Shown here one piece after another: positions 35,932-45,737 of a DNA stretch of 64,000 bases. Position 1 is the stretch's first letter; each line of letters starts with the position of its first letter. The DNA comes from Prevotella sp. UBA6994 (GTDB lineage Bacteria > Bacteroidota > Bacteroidia > Bacteroidales > Bacteroidaceae): assembly GCA_002449845.1 (NCBI GenBank), contig DJXW01000034.1:135431-199430 (forward strand), given 5' to 3'. The notes under the pieces were generated by a model. The model was not told the origin of the DNA. It did not search any database and worked only from the letters and a program-made list of their open reading frames with translations. The position numbers and the translations under genes were made by a program.

Positions 35932-38802
35932 TCATACCTTACACAGTTGTTTGTATATGCATCCATTACATATATCCTTGTTGTCTGTAGGCTTGAAAGG
36001 TACGTTGGGCTCAAAAAGTTCAGTGATTACCCGTTGTAAGTTGTCACGAAATTCAGCCTCATATTTCTTGGCATCGTCTATCTTTTCCTTGTCGAATGAC
36101 AAGATGGGATCGTAGCCTTCGCTTCCAGATTGTTGGATAAACAACAATGCAGGACTGACGGGTATATTGTCAGGGTCGTATTGGGAAGAGTTTCTGACGA
36201 TGATGGAATAGAGCATGGCTTGGAGATAATAGTCGGAGTGTTTTTTGCCGACATTCTCGTTGCTAAACAATTCGTCAATCTCTCGAATCTTAACTGATGG
36301 AACCTTGCCCGTCTTATAATCAAGTACACGTATGCGCTTGTTTCCTTGTGCATCGTTAATCATGTCTAACCTGTCGATGATGCCACCCACACGAACGCTT
36401 CTTTCCCCTTCGCTGGTATGAATGGGAACATTCTCATACACTTTCAGTTCCAAGCCCTTGATAGTGAAGTGGGAGTGACGGGCATCAATTTTCAGTAACT
36501 GGTGCAGGTATCCGATGATTACTTCACGGTTGATGAGTTGCAAGCCATTGTATTCGGGAAGATAGGAGGGATTGGATGTACCAAACAATTCTTCCCTAAA
36601 AGCTTGGTCAACGATTCGTTCTAATTGGGCAGGGTCTTTGAGGAATGAAAGGATGATGTCTTTAGAGATTTCTTGGTTTCCTTGAGACAATTGTTGATAA
36701 ATGAGTTCGGCTGACCGATGGAAGATGTTGCCAAACACTCGATTGTCCACTTCTTCCTCATCGATGATGTCTGGCTCCTCGATTCCCGCCACTCTGTTGT
36801 AGAAGAATTGTAACTGACACTTGATGTATTGGTTGATGGCAGTGGGAGAGAGACTACTCATTTCATGAAGCTTATTCATGATTTTTGAGTCTTTTTCTAT
36901 TGTTTCCTTGTTGCCAGTCATGGTTTGTATGCCCGTCCGTAACGTTTCCTTTCGTACAACTTGCTGACTCTCGATCATCAGTTGCAGCATGAAACGACTC
37001 ATCTCACCAGTATGTCCGTCTTCAGTGGAGTTGTTGTATAAGATGGTGATGTCTTGGGCTCGTTGGATAAGACTGTTAAAGTAGTACGAATAGATTGCCA
37101 CCTTATTGTCGATGGTGGTCAACTCGTAAGCCTTGCGAATGGAGTGGGGGATAAAAGACGTATCGCTTATTCCCTTCGGCATATTGCCCTCATTGCAGGA
37201 TAAGATCAAGACATGTTGGAAGTCTAAGTTTCTGGTCTCTAACACACCCATCATTTGTATTCCTGTGGCTGGCTCACCATGAAATGGGATGGATGTGCTT
37301 GAGATGAGCTGACTGATAAGGCGTTGGAACATCGTAATATCGATGTCAATATCGCCAGACACGATAAGCTCATGCAGTCTGTTCATAAGTGTGTACGACC
37401 TGAATAGAGATTCTTGAAAGAACGGATCTTCTACGTCTCTGCTGTTGATGGCTATTTGATGCAACACGTCTGTTATCCACAAGCATAATTTCTCCGTATA
37501 GGATTGCGCTTCGTTGGGGATGTCCCTAAACAATAATGATAATCCTTCGTCGATGGATAGAAATTCTCTGGAAGGATAGAATTGTCTTTGCTCCTTAAGG
37601 TTCTTTTTGAGGGTAGTATATTCTGGAGAAATATATTTTGTATAAGAATGATTCAGTATCTTATTGACGTACATCAAACGATATTTGTCTTGATGCTTGT
37701 AAAGTCCGAATATCTGTAATGAAATCAACAAGTTAATAAGAGAAGAGAAAGGTGATTGTGACAAAGGGTAACCTGTTGTGATATTGACACTTTCCGTTTC
37801 TGGAGGCAAACAATGAATGGCTGTCTGCAAAAGGTTTTCATCACAAAGGATGATGGCTGTGTCTTTGCCCGCGTTGATGCGCCCATTCTCTCTGAGCCAA
37901 TGACTGATGTATCGAGCTTGCAAATTCTCGGTAGGACTGCTGATATATGTTATTTTCTTGGGCTTATTGAAGATATTGTAAATCTTTTCGTCGCGGTTGT
38001 CAAACTCATTGGGAAAGCGTGAAAGGTATTGTTTGATGAAATGTCCTGCTTCATGATTATCCGATTGCATGTAAGATTGGTCGAAATCCCAATAGAATTT
38101 TGCCTTCCGCTGCTTCATCAGTCGTGTAAACAGTTGTTGTTCTACCTGATGTAGCATATTGAAGCCTACGAAGATGTAAGTATTGAAGTTAAAGTCGATT
38201 TCTTCGCACTCTGCCACCTTACGGTACAATGCTCCTTCGTATGTAATTCCCTGTTGTTCCAATTCATGGTTGAAATCTACGTATATATCATAAAAATGGC
38301 TCCATAGATTTAGAAATCTCTTTTTGAGTTCCGTCTCGTGTTGGTCGGTAAATGTAGAGAAAAAGCGTTTGAGTAATTCCTTTTGTTCTTTGGTTAAATA
38401 TGAAACGTCATCAAACTCGTGAATGTCTCTCAAATTGGCAAATACCTTCTTGGCATCTGCCAGGTTCTTGTCAATGTCGTCGAAATCTGATAATAAAATT
38501 TGTCCCCATCCATAGAAATGGTCAAGTGTCTCATCAGAACCAGTATGCTTGATAAATACTTTGTATAAGATACATATCAGTTTGATTGGGTCAGCTACCG
38601 TCAAGGTACTGTGTTTGCGGAACAAGTCACTGATGGTAATATATGTTGGACTCCACAATGGCTTATCCATAATCCTTGCAAGATGTTCATTCAAGAAAAT
38701 CGAAGCTCTTTTATTAGGAAACACTACTGCTACTTGCGATAGATTGTTTCCGTATTTGGTAATCAGATCTTTCGCTACAAATTCTAAAAAGGTGTTCTTC
38801 AT
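35932..38802 (-). CDS. AddB-like nuclease subunit of a RecBCD-type recombination complex
   Basis: A 956-residue cytosolic protein. The first two thirds resemble an inactivated superfamily-1 helicase (VAVVFPNKRASIFLNEHLAR in place of Walker A). The C-terminal third is a PD-(D/E)xK nuclease: VFGNIFHRSAELIYQ, GGIIDRLDMI, RVLDYKTGK. Cysteines in KCQLQFFY and the closing DICNGCIYKQLCKV can ligate the [4Fe-4S] cluster characteristic of AddB. It overlaps the AddA-like gene by 4 bp, so the subunits are translationally coupled. The pair resects double-strand breaks to load RecA. The chain is shorter than Bacillus AddB. Confidence 0.88.
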   Translation of the reverse strand: MKNTFLEFVAKDLITKYGNNLSQVAVVFPNKRASIFLNEHLARIMDKPLWSPTYITISDLFRKHSTLTVADPIKLICILYKVFIKHTGSDETLDHFYGWGQILLSDFDDIDKNLADAKKVFANLRDIHEFDDVSYLTKEQKELLKRFFSTFTDQHETELKKRFLNLWSHFYDIYVDFNHELEQQGITYEGALYRKVAECEEIDFNFNTYIFVGFNMLHQVEQQLFTRLMKQRKAKFYWDFDQSYMQSDNHEAGHFIKQYLSRFPNEFDNRDEKIYNIFNKPKKITYISSPTENLQARYISHWLRENGRINAGKDTAIILCDENLLQTAIHCLPPETESVNITTGYPLSQSPFSSLINLLISLQIFGLYKHQDKYRLMYVNKILNHSYTKYISPEYTTLKKNLKEQRQFYPSREFLSIDEGLSLLFRDIPNEAQSYTEKLCLWITDVLHQIAINSRDVEDPFFQESLFRSYTLMNRLHELIVSGDIDIDITMFQRLISQLISSTSIPFHGEPATGIQMMGVLETRNLDFQHVLILSCNEGNMPKGISDTSFIPHSIRKAYELTTIDNKVAIYSYYFNSLIQRAQDITILYNNSTEDGHTGEMSRFMLQLMIESQQVVRKETLRTGIQTMTGNKETIEKDSKIMNKLHEMSSLSPTAINQYIKCQLQFFYNRVAGIEEPDIIDEEEVDNRVFGNIFHRSAELIYQQLSQGNQEISKDIILSFLKDPAQLERIVDQAFREELFGTSNPSYLPEYNGLQLINREVIIGYLHQLLKIDARHSHFTIKGLELKVYENVPIHTSEGERSVRVGGIIDRLDMINDAQGNKRIRVLDYKTGKVPSVKIREIDELFSNENVGKKHSDYYLQAMLYSIIVRNSSQYDPDNIPVSPALLFIQQSGSEGYDPILSFDKEKIDDAKKYEAEFRDNLQRVITELFEPNVPFKPTDNKDICNGCIYKQLCKV

Positions 38803-41800
38803 TTTACTTCTACAATTTTGTTACTATAAACATACCATAAATAACCTTTGATATTGATGTAACCCATATCGGTCATTAGTGACATATACCTACGCACTTG
38901 ATCTTGATGGTCAGGAATGGGGGTGCCAAACTTAAAATCTACGACAATCACTTCGTTTCCGTCAGTAATTACTCTATCTGGTCGATGTTCAACAGTCTTG
39001 TCATTCATCTTGTCGTACGTGAGGATAGTGCATTCATTTAGGACGGTCCATTTATCAGAGAACCAATCTGCAACTCTCTTGTCATTGAGGCGCTTAGCAA
39101 GCATCTCCTTGAGTTTTACTTGAGTGATGTCTTCATTGTATAAAATTCCCTCTTGTTCCAACGATTGCAAGGCTGGCTCAATGTCATCTTTCGTTCTGAT
39201 AGTAGAAAAGATGTTATGTAAGATGTTTCCTAATTGGATATATCCGTTTTGTTTTTCACTTTCTTCATCTTGGGTGATGAATGTCTTGCTTTGATTACTT
39301 TGGTAAAATTGAACCTTTTCCACGAAAGATTGTATCTGTATCTCTTGTGGAAAAATAGGTTGGTTAAAGACATTCTTGGTTTCTTTCTTATTTTTGTGTG
39401 GCTGACTTGATGGCAAGAGCCCGAATGAGAATATAACTTCCGTATCTTTATCATCGTTCGCTCCTTCTAATAAGGAGTTTTCTAATGTGGAAGAAATCTT
39501 GAATAAACATTGCTCAATAAGGTGTGAACGACTTCCCTTATCATTCTTTTTCCCATAGACATACAGGCCTTGTTTTGCTCTCGTAAAGGCTACGTATAAA
39601 AGATTGAGATGGTCAACGGTATTTTGGAAATGTTCATGTTGATAGTCTTTCCAAAATATGGTTTCCTTCATGGGCTTCTTGTTAAAATCAATGGGAATCA
39701 ATGGTAATTGGTTGAAAGGAGAAACGTCGTTTGGTGGAACACACCATAAGAGAGTAGATCTCTCTAATTTCCAATCGCAGAAAGGCATGATTACATGGTC
39801 AAATTCCAATCCTTTACTTTTATGTATGGTAATCAATCTAATTCCGTCTATTTGGTCGCTATGGATTGTTTTCTTATATAGATTTTCGTCCCATTCGCAG
39901 AGAAAGGCATCTATGTCTGCTACGTTTTCTGTTAGGAATGTATTCATTTGATCATAAAATGCGCACATATACGCACTTTGGTCATTCAGTTGGTCAAGTT
40001 CAAATATCCTAAAAAGACGTTCTACAAGGTCGGTTATGGGCAAATTGATCAGGCTATCAGTAGTGTCAATAAATTCACTGGGTAAATAGTTGTTCATTAC
40101 ATTCTCACCAATATATAAATCACTATCTGATATTGTGTTATGTTTGATTTGTTTTTGATATGCTTTAACTAAAATTGCTCTGCTTAAAAAGTCCTCTGGG
40201 TGTGCAATAACGCGTAGTGCATTGATGATGATGTTAACTGAGAGGGATGCGTCTAACCTAAATGCCTCATCAGAAACCATTCTTACTTCGGGATAATTCT
40301 CCATGAAATATAGTGCTATTTCTTGAATGGTTTTGTTGAAACGAACAAGAATGGCAATCTTATGATATGGAATGTGGTTTTCATCATGTAATTCAGCAAT
40401 TTTACCACTCAACTTATTCATGGTTTTGTCCCAATAGTCTTCCTTGGTAAGGAGTTCTATTTCCACTATTCCTTCAGCAGGACGGTGATCGGGTATTAGT
40501 TGCTCTACATCTTCGTAGGCTTTCATCAATTGAGATATTTCTACTTGACTCAATTCCTGTAGCTGACATTCTTTTTCTACGGCGCTATGAAAGAAAGCAT
40601 TGTTAAACTCGATGATGTTTCTGCATGAACGGTAATTGGTCTTGAGTGGTTGTTCCACCATCTGATCCTCCCTGAACTCTTTATCAATGTTGTTAAGCAA
40701 TCGCCAGTCGCCATCTCTCCAACGGTAAATGCTTTGCTTGACATCGCCAACAAGCAAACTTTTGGAATGCTCTCTACTCATGCACTCATTCATCAGCACC
40801 TTGAAGTTTTTCCATTGAATTAAACTGGTGTCTTGGAACTCATCTATCATGATGTTTTCTATCTGTGTCCCCGTCTTCTCAAAGATAAATGGGGTGTCCG
40901 AATCGTTCATCAGTTCGTTTAACAACGATTGGGTGTCGCTCAGCAGAAACCTATTGCTCTCCTTATTGAGATCGCGCACCTCATTGTCTATATTATTTAA
41001 TAGGCGTAATTGGTACATGTGTTTCAGTGTGAGATCAGCTGACTTCAACAAGACAATTTGCTTTTTTCGCATCTCTTCCGTTTCGAGCAATAATGGGTGT
41101 AGGGTGTTGTTCACTGCTTCGTAGATAGCATTTCCTGGTTTCCAATTGGCTTTCTTTGTCCATTTTGAACAATCTTCCATTGCTCCTTTCACCCTGTCTT
41201 TCAACACTTCGTCTTCATCGTAAACACCTTTCCGTAACTTGACGAAATAGCCACAAACACCTTGCTCGCCGTATGAAAAATCACTGACTTGAAGCCCATT
41301 CTCACTTAGACATTGGTAAAAACGGTCAACGTATTGATTGATTGTATCCTTGGCTTTCCGTTGAATCTTGTGTAATTCTTCGTTAACTTGCTTGAATAAG
41401 TTTTCGTTTAACAAGATATTGTTAAGTTCTTGTCTATTAGACTTATATATGTCTTTAAATATATTCCCTCCAAAGTCTTTTATCTTATAGATAACATTCC
41501 AACTTTTATCCTCGTCAACATTCTTTTGGATATAGCTGATAATCCACAGAAGAATTTTGCTGTTGGCGCGTAGATTTTCTATCAGTCTGTCAACGGCTTG
41601 TTCTTCCACTTGTTTGTCGTTGAGTCCTATTTTCAAATTGGCGGTCAATTCCAGTTCTTTGGCAAGATTCCTTAGCACACTTTGGAAAAAGGCATCAATG
41701 GTTTCTACCTTAAAGTTGCTGTAATCGTGAATGAGGTATGAAAGCGCCACTCCGGCACGTTGTGATGCGAATTCTCTACTTACATCTAAGTCTTTCGTTA

Positions 41801-42026
41801 TCTTCTCTATGTAATCTTCGGAATCTGGAAGTAATTTCCATATTCCGTATAATTGACTCAAGATACGCATTTTCATCTCCTCCGTAGCCTTATTGGTAAA
41901 GGTTACGGCAAGAGTGTTACGGTATGAAATGGGGTTACATACCAATAATTTAATGTATTCAATAGCCAGTGTGAAGGTTTTCCCTGAACCAGCACTTGCC
42001 TTATAGACAGTTAGGGGTGTACTCAT
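38799..42026 (-). CDS. AddA-like ATP-dependent helicase/nuclease
   Basis: A 1075-residue UvrD/RecB-type helicase. Walker A is LTVYKASAGSGKTFTLAIEY near the start; MIDEFQDTSLIQW is Walker B. Also visible are LLVGDVKQSIYRWRDGDW, LKTNYRSCRNI, IRLITIHKSKGLEFDHVIMP and LLYVAFTRAKQGLYVYG, all SF1A motifs in order. The C-terminal nuclease shows HRPDRVITDGNEVIVVDFKF and HQDQVRRYM, the RecB/AddA active-site pattern. With the overlapping AddB-like partner it should unwind and degrade DNA ends until a recombination hotspot. Base use appears AT-richer than the ftsK region, in line with its neighbours here. Confidence 0.92.
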   Translation of the reverse strand: MSTPLTVYKASAGSGKTFTLAIEYIKLLVCNPISYRNTLAVTFTNKATEEMKMRILSQLYGIWKLLPDSEDYIEKITKDLDVSREFASQRAGVALSYLIHDYSNFKVETIDAFFQSVLRNLAKELELTANLKIGLNDKQVEEQAVDRLIENLRANSKILLWIISYIQKNVDEDKSWNVIYKIKDFGGNIFKDIYKSNRQELNNILLNENLFKQVNEELHKIQRKAKDTINQYVDRFYQCLSENGLQVSDFSYGEQGVCGYFVKLRKGVYDEDEVLKDRVKGAMEDCSKWTKKANWKPGNAIYEAVNNTLHPLLLETEEMRKKQIVLLKSADLTLKHMYQLRLLNNIDNEVRDLNKESNRFLLSDTQSLLNELMNDSDTPFIFEKTGTQIENIMIDEFQDTSLIQWKNFKVLMNECMSREHSKSLLVGDVKQSIYRWRDGDWRLLNNIDKEFREDQMVEQPLKTNYRSCRNIIEFNNAFFHSAVEKECQLQELSQVEISQLMKAYEDVEQLIPDHRPAEGIVEIELLTKEDYWDKTMNKLSGKIAELHDENHIPYHKIAILVRFNKTIQEIALYFMENYPEVRMVSDEAFRLDASLSVNIIINALRVIAHPEDFLSRAILVKAYQKQIKHNTISDSDLYIGENVMNNYLPSEFIDTTDSLINLPITDLVERLFRIFELDQLNDQSAYMCAFYDQMNTFLTENVADIDAFLCEWDENLYKKTIHSDQIDGIRLITIHKSKGLEFDHVIMPFCDWKLERSTLLWCVPPNDVSPFNQLPLIPIDFNKKPMKETIFWKDYQHEHFQNTVDHLNLLYVAFTRAKQGLYVYGKKNDKGSRSHLIEQCLFKISSTLENSLLEGANDDKDTEVIFSFGLLPSSQPHKNKKETKNVFNQPIFPQEIQIQSFVEKVQFYQSNQSKTFITQDEESEKQNGYIQLGNILHNIFSTIRTKDDIEPALQSLEQEGILYNEDITQVKLKEMLAKRLNDKRVADWFSDKWTVLNECTILTYDKMNDKTVEHRPDRVITDGNEVIVVDFKFGTPIPDHQDQVRRYMSLMTDMGYINIKGYLWYVYSNKIVEVK

Positions 42027-42038
42027 ATTTGATAATTT

Positions 42039-44078
42039 TTACCATCTTCTAAACAATTCAAATCCAAATTTAAATCCAAAACCGTCAAACTTTCCGTTTT
42101 TATGGGCTACGAAAGTACCCATTGAAAGCCATCGGGTGGTGAAACCATAGCCATATTCTATATACGATGACAAGTCTCTCACCTTTAGTCCACTTAAATA
42201 AATACGCTCAAGTTCTATAAAGTGTCCAAACCAAGGAATGTTGCTCAATAGCATCAAAGGTGATTCATACGTCGTGTTTACCCTGAAGTAATATCTTGAC
42301 GTGTTGTACCAAACACTGTTCAATAATTCAAACTCTCCGCTCCAATCGTCTTTCCATCCACCCGGAATGTGATTTTCCTGAAAGTTTGTGAAGTCTAAGA
42401 AATACTGCGTATTACCCAGGTGTGTATATAAACCGTAACCTATTCGCATAGATATAGAACGGATTCTGCTTAAAGGATGAATATAAGAGCCATCAATCTC
42501 CAAGCGAGCATATTCAATGTTGGATTTCAAGAATCCCTTGATACTTCTTTCATAGTCTGCCGTAAAGATGGGACCTTTCCAGCCAAACGGTCGATACTGA
42601 AACGACAGAAGTGGCGCGACCGTATTGTAAGAATCGGTCTTTCCTACCAATCGATAGGCTTTTGCCTCAACAGCCTTGCGTCGGTGATAGATAAGCCCAA
42701 CCTTAAACCCTATTTTGTCAGAGATTTCGTAATTGTTGACCAATTTGAAATATGTATGTTTGAACAAATGCATGTTCATCATGTCCCAACTCAGTGAGTC
42801 ACCATGTTCACGTTTGATATCTTCCAATATCTCGTAGTTGGTTATCCTGTTGCCATTACCTAATTCCGCTCTGATATATCCATTATTCTTCCTGTCGTAA
42901 TTAAACTCAAAAGGAATGGTATAATACAATTGACGTAGTTTAAACGAATAGCCAAATTTGGCATGTATAAATATGTCGCTATTAGATGAGAACGTATAAC
43001 CGCATCGAGCATCCAATTTATATGTGAAACCTCGTCTGCCGCTATAGCTGACGTATAGAGGATTTAGGAGAGGTTCCATCCTCACATATCCCTGATTGTT
43101 GGAACCAAAATCAGAGCTAAGAGTGGTCAACAAGTTTTCGCCAATATAATCCCAAAAGATCACTTTGGCGAGATTCTTTTTGCTGGGGGTAGAAACTTGA
43201 AGAGTATCTATCGGTTTGGGTTTGTTTTTTTCGGCATATTGGTCGATAATAATTTTCTCTTCATCACTTAGTGGAGTTCTGACCCTTCCCATCATTTCTA
43301 ATTTGTTGTCTTCCCTGATAGAGTCTGCTATGAAGTCGTCTGTTCGTAGGTCAACAATATATTTCGCACTTAGTTTATTTCCTAAGAAGGTGAATCTACC
43401 GTCAACTTGACATCTGTTGGGAATGATTGAAAGAATACCCTCTGATCCCATGTCAAGCAACATCCGAAATCGTATCATGTCGTGTTCACCTCTGATCTCC
43501 GTCTGGATCACTCTGCCCGTTTCTTTGTCAATCAGCGCCATACCCTTTACAAGTTGTGTGTTTCCCGTCTTAGGAGAGAAGGTCATCTTGACGTTTCCGT
43601 CTGGTTGTGTGAACGTCCTATACTTGTACAGTTTTCTGTTTTCTCTGTGAAAGGGAGAAAGAAGATACTCTTCTACCAATGTGGTTTCGTATAGTTTGGG
43701 AGTGATAAACTTCAATATTGTCGGTAGAGCTTTCCGTTTATGTGGAATGGTATTTATTTCTATCAAACGTTCCGTATCTATGTTGCGAAGACCACGAAAG
43801 GTAATCTTATCGTAAAATTCCCTTGTAAACATCCTCGACTTCACGTGTCCCACTTCGTAAAGTGTGGGAACAGCCAAGAGGATGATGTTCCGCCTGTCTG
43901 TCTTGATGATATACTTATGATAACAGTACCTGACGATAGAATCATGATTGGTTGTATCAACGGTATTGATGTAGTTGAATACCTTATGCAATAAACTTGT
44001 GTCGATTTTCTCAACGGCAATAGCATTGACTGATAGGCGCATGAATAACAAAAGCGTTATTATGCGATAAAAGCCCAT
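42039..44078 (-). CDS. DUF5686-like outer-membrane protein
   Basis: About 679 residues from MGFYRIITLLLFMRLSVNAI, a signal-peptide start; the upstream Met adds a non-hydrophobic stretch. The N-terminal 300 residues are mixed alpha/beta with repeated RKLYKYRTFTQPDGNVKMTF-like strands and a GMALIDKETGRVIQTEI segment typical of DUF5686. The C-terminal half is a beta barrel (RMEPLLNPLYVSYSGRRGFT ... aromatic/basic end FELFRRW). No enzyme motif is seen. It lies 12 bp before addA in transcription order, so it may share that transcript, although no functional link is known. Function unknown. Confidence 0.8.
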   Translation of the reverse strand: MGFYRIITLLLFMRLSVNAIAVEKIDTSLLHKVFNYINTVDTTNHDSIVRYCYHKYIIKTDRRNIILLAVPTLYEVGHVKSRMFTREFYDKITFRGLRNIDTERLIEINTIPHKRKALPTILKFITPKLYETTLVEEYLLSPFHRENRKLYKYRTFTQPDGNVKMTFSPKTGNTQLVKGMALIDKETGRVIQTEIRGEHDMIRFRMLLDMGSEGILSIIPNRCQVDGRFTFLGNKLSAKYIVDLRTDDFIADSIREDNKLEMMGRVRTPLSDEEKIIIDQYAEKNKPKPIDTLQVSTPSKKNLAKVIFWDYIGENLLTTLSSDFGSNNQGYVRMEPLLNPLYVSYSGRRGFTYKLDARCGYTFSSNSDIFIHAKFGYSFKLRQLYYTIPFEFNYDRKNNGYIRAELGNGNRITNYEILEDIKREHGDSLSWDMMNMHLFKHTYFKLVNNYEISDKIGFKVGLIYHRRKAVEAKAYRLVGKTDSYNTVAPLLSFQYRPFGWKGPIFTADYERSIKGFLKSNIEYARLEIDGSYIHPLSRIRSISMRIGYGLYTHLGNTQYFLDFTNFQENHIPGGWKDDWSGEFELLNSVWYNTSRYYFRVNTTYESPLMLLSNIPWFGHFIELERIYLSGLKVRDLSSYIEYGYGFTTRWLSMGTFVAHKNGKFDGFGFKFGFELFRRW

Positions 44079-44131
44079 GTTTTTATTCCAAATCGTACAC
44101 ATTCTAATATTGTCAGTTTCGATACAATATG

Positions 44132-44139
44132 CAAAAATA
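44132..44139 (-). promoter_or_regulatory. -7 element (TATTTTTG) for the DUF5686-addAB unit
   Basis: CAAAAATA on the plus strand reads TATTTTTG on the minus strand, 54 bp before the chosen start. Confidence 0.4.
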
Positions 44140-44289
44140 GGAAAAAAAAGTCAATTAGAGGAAGTTGAAACCTTAAAAACACCTTATTCTTAACAAGATG
44201 TTTAGTTTTTGTTTCGTAATTAGAATGACATATTTTTCATGAGTGTTATGCTCTTATGAACTCATTTCAAAAATTATATAGTAAATTAT

Positions 44290-44657
44290 CTTACAAAAGT
44301 TTATTCGTCTTTATTTGTAAAATAGAAATAAAAGATCATGAAAATGGATTAAAATGAGCAAAAAAACGTATTTTTCATGCTAACATATATAGTTATGAGC
44401 GTAACTATGTATGTTATGAGCGTAACTATGTATGTTACGAGTGCTAATTATATATGTTACGAAAGGCTGAAATATGCGTTTTTTGAGGTAAAAACATTAC
44501 TTTTGTAATTACTTCCAAATGCTATTCGTTTGTAAGTTATTGGTATTCAGTAATATATATAATCTTTATATAAAATGCGTTTTTTTTCACCAATACTAAA
44601 GGTTATTGAAAAAATGCCCGTTTTTTGATGCCTAAATTCAGAATTTCCAAGACAAAA
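44290..44657. repeat. Dispersed intergenic repeat, copy B
   Basis: Homologous in order and sequence to 32600-32961 on the same strand. Shared parts are the AAATAGAAATAAA lead, the tandem units (four here), a weakened GGCTGAAATATGCG hairpin with T tract, GAAAAAATGCCCG, and an AAATTCAGAATTTCCAAGAC end. Copies differ by scattered substitutions and small indels, suggesting an old duplication or a wider family. It occupies most of the 644-bp gap between rpoD and the DUF5686 gene. Confidence 0.8.
44378..44462. repeat. Four 21-22-bp tandem units
   Basis: Units of the GCGTAACTATGTATGTTATGA type: one diverged, two nearly identical in the middle, and a last GTGCTAATTATATATGTTACGA. This copy has one more unit than copy A. 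Confidence 0.75.
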
Positions 44658-44660
44658 GAA

Positions 44661-44701
44661 AAAGCCATTCGTGTTTCTGAAATAGAATCATGAATGGCTT
44701 T
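44661..44701. terminator. rpoD terminator
   Basis: AAAGCCATTC (44661-44670) pairs with GAATGGCTTT (44692-44701), with flanking A/T runs. It lies about 20 bp past the rpoD stop on the minus strand. Confidence 0.75.
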
Positions 44702-44722
44702 ATATTGAAAATAATATTCTAA

Positions 44723-45595
44723 TCAACCTAAATATTTCATCAGGATTTTGGCATTGCCACTATCACGGAGCTTGGCGATACTCTTTTCGCGGATTTGGCG
44801 TACACGCTCGCGGGTAAGTCCCAGCTGGTCGCCAATTTCCTCAAGACCTTTCTCGTGGCAACCAATGCCAAAGCATTCACGAATAATGGTAATCTCACGC
44901 TCTTTCAGTACCTTATTTAATACAGAATTCAACTCAAGAGCCATTGATTCATGATCCACTTGGCGGTCGGTGCGACTATCATCGCCAGAAGGCATTACGT
45001 CTAACATACAGTTGTCTTCGCCATCTTGGAATGGAGCGTCGATACTGATATGATGTCCGTCAGCCATCAAACTTTGACCAATCTTGTCTTCATCTAACTT
45101 TGTTACGTCAGAAAGTTCTGAAACAGATGGATGACGCTGGTTCTCTTGTTCAAATTTATTTATCTCATGGTTAATCTTATTCAGTGAACCCACCTGGTTG
45201 AGTGGTAAGCGTACTATTCTGCTTTGTTCAGCGATAGCTTGTAAGATGCTTTGACGAATCCACCATACAGCGTAAGAAATGAATTTAAAGCCTCTTGTCT
45301 CGTCAAATTTCTGAGCAGCCTTAATCAATCCAATGTTGCCCTCATCAATCAAGTCGGTCAAAGTAAGTCCTTGGTGTTGGTACTGCTTGGCAACAGATAC
45401 AACAAAACGAAGATTGGCAGTTACGAGTTTGTCTTTAGCACGTTCTCCTTCTGGACCACCTTTCTTAATCTTTTGTGCAAGTTCAATTTCTTCATCAATG
45501 GTGATGAGTGGAGCACGTCCAATCTCAACAAGATACTTGTCTAATGCTTCACTTGAACGGTTTGTAATGCTTTTCTGAATCTTTAACTGTCTCAT
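44723..45595 (-). CDS. rpoD: Primary RNA polymerase sigma factor (sigma-70, Bacteroidetes type)
   Basis: A 290-residue sigma factor, the compact form found in Bacteroidetes, lacking region 1.1 and the non-conserved insert. Region 1.2 is SSEALDKYLVEIGRAPLITI. Region 2 contains ANLRFVVSVAKQYQHQGLTL and DLIDEGNIGLIKAAQKFDET, then RGFKFISYAVWWIRQSILQA. Region 4 ends EEIGDQLGLTRERVRQIREK, the -33-binding helix-turn-helix. It should recognise the TAnnTTTG elements seen across this window. The gene is monocistronic with its own -7-like site and terminator. It is not linked to the STAS system by position. Confidence 0.96.
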   Translation of the reverse strand: MRQLKIQKSITNRSSEALDKYLVEIGRAPLITIDEEIELAQKIKKGGPEGERAKDKLVTANLRFVVSVAKQYQHQGLTLTDLIDEGNIGLIKAAQKFDETRGFKFISYAVWWIRQSILQAIAEQSRIVRLPLNQVGSLNKINHEINKFEQENQRHPSVSELSDVTKLDEDKIGQSLMADGHHISIDAPFQDGEDNCMLDVMPSGDDSRTDRQVDHESMALELNSVLNKVLKEREITIIRECFGIGCHEKGLEEIGDQLGLTRERVRQIREKSIAKLRDSGNAKILMKYLG

Positions 45596-45663
45596 TGTAA
45601 ATGTCCTATCTTTGTAAGTGTTTGGAAATCAATATTTTATCCTAAAAATCTTTATGCGAGTCT

Positions 45664-45671
45664 GCAAAGAT
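45664..45671 (-). promoter_or_regulatory. -7 element (TATCTTTG) for rpoD
   Basis: CAAAGATA on the plus strand reads TATCTTTG on the minus strand, 69 bp upstream of the rpoD start. Confidence 0.5.
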
Positions 45672-45737
45672 ACATTTTTTTTCGATACGTTATTCAGAAA
45701 ATAATAATTTTTAAGTTAAATATATTTAATGCATTAC

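Noticed and set aside
35932..42026. AddAB-like genes as a novel defence system
   Set aside because: Helicase motifs, the nuclease motif and the Fe-S cysteines match housekeeping AddAB, and the context is not a defence island.
44723..45595. The sigma factor as target of the STAS module
   Set aside because: Its length, region 1.2 and regions 2-4 fit the primary sigma factor, and it lies 19 kb away as a single-gene unit.
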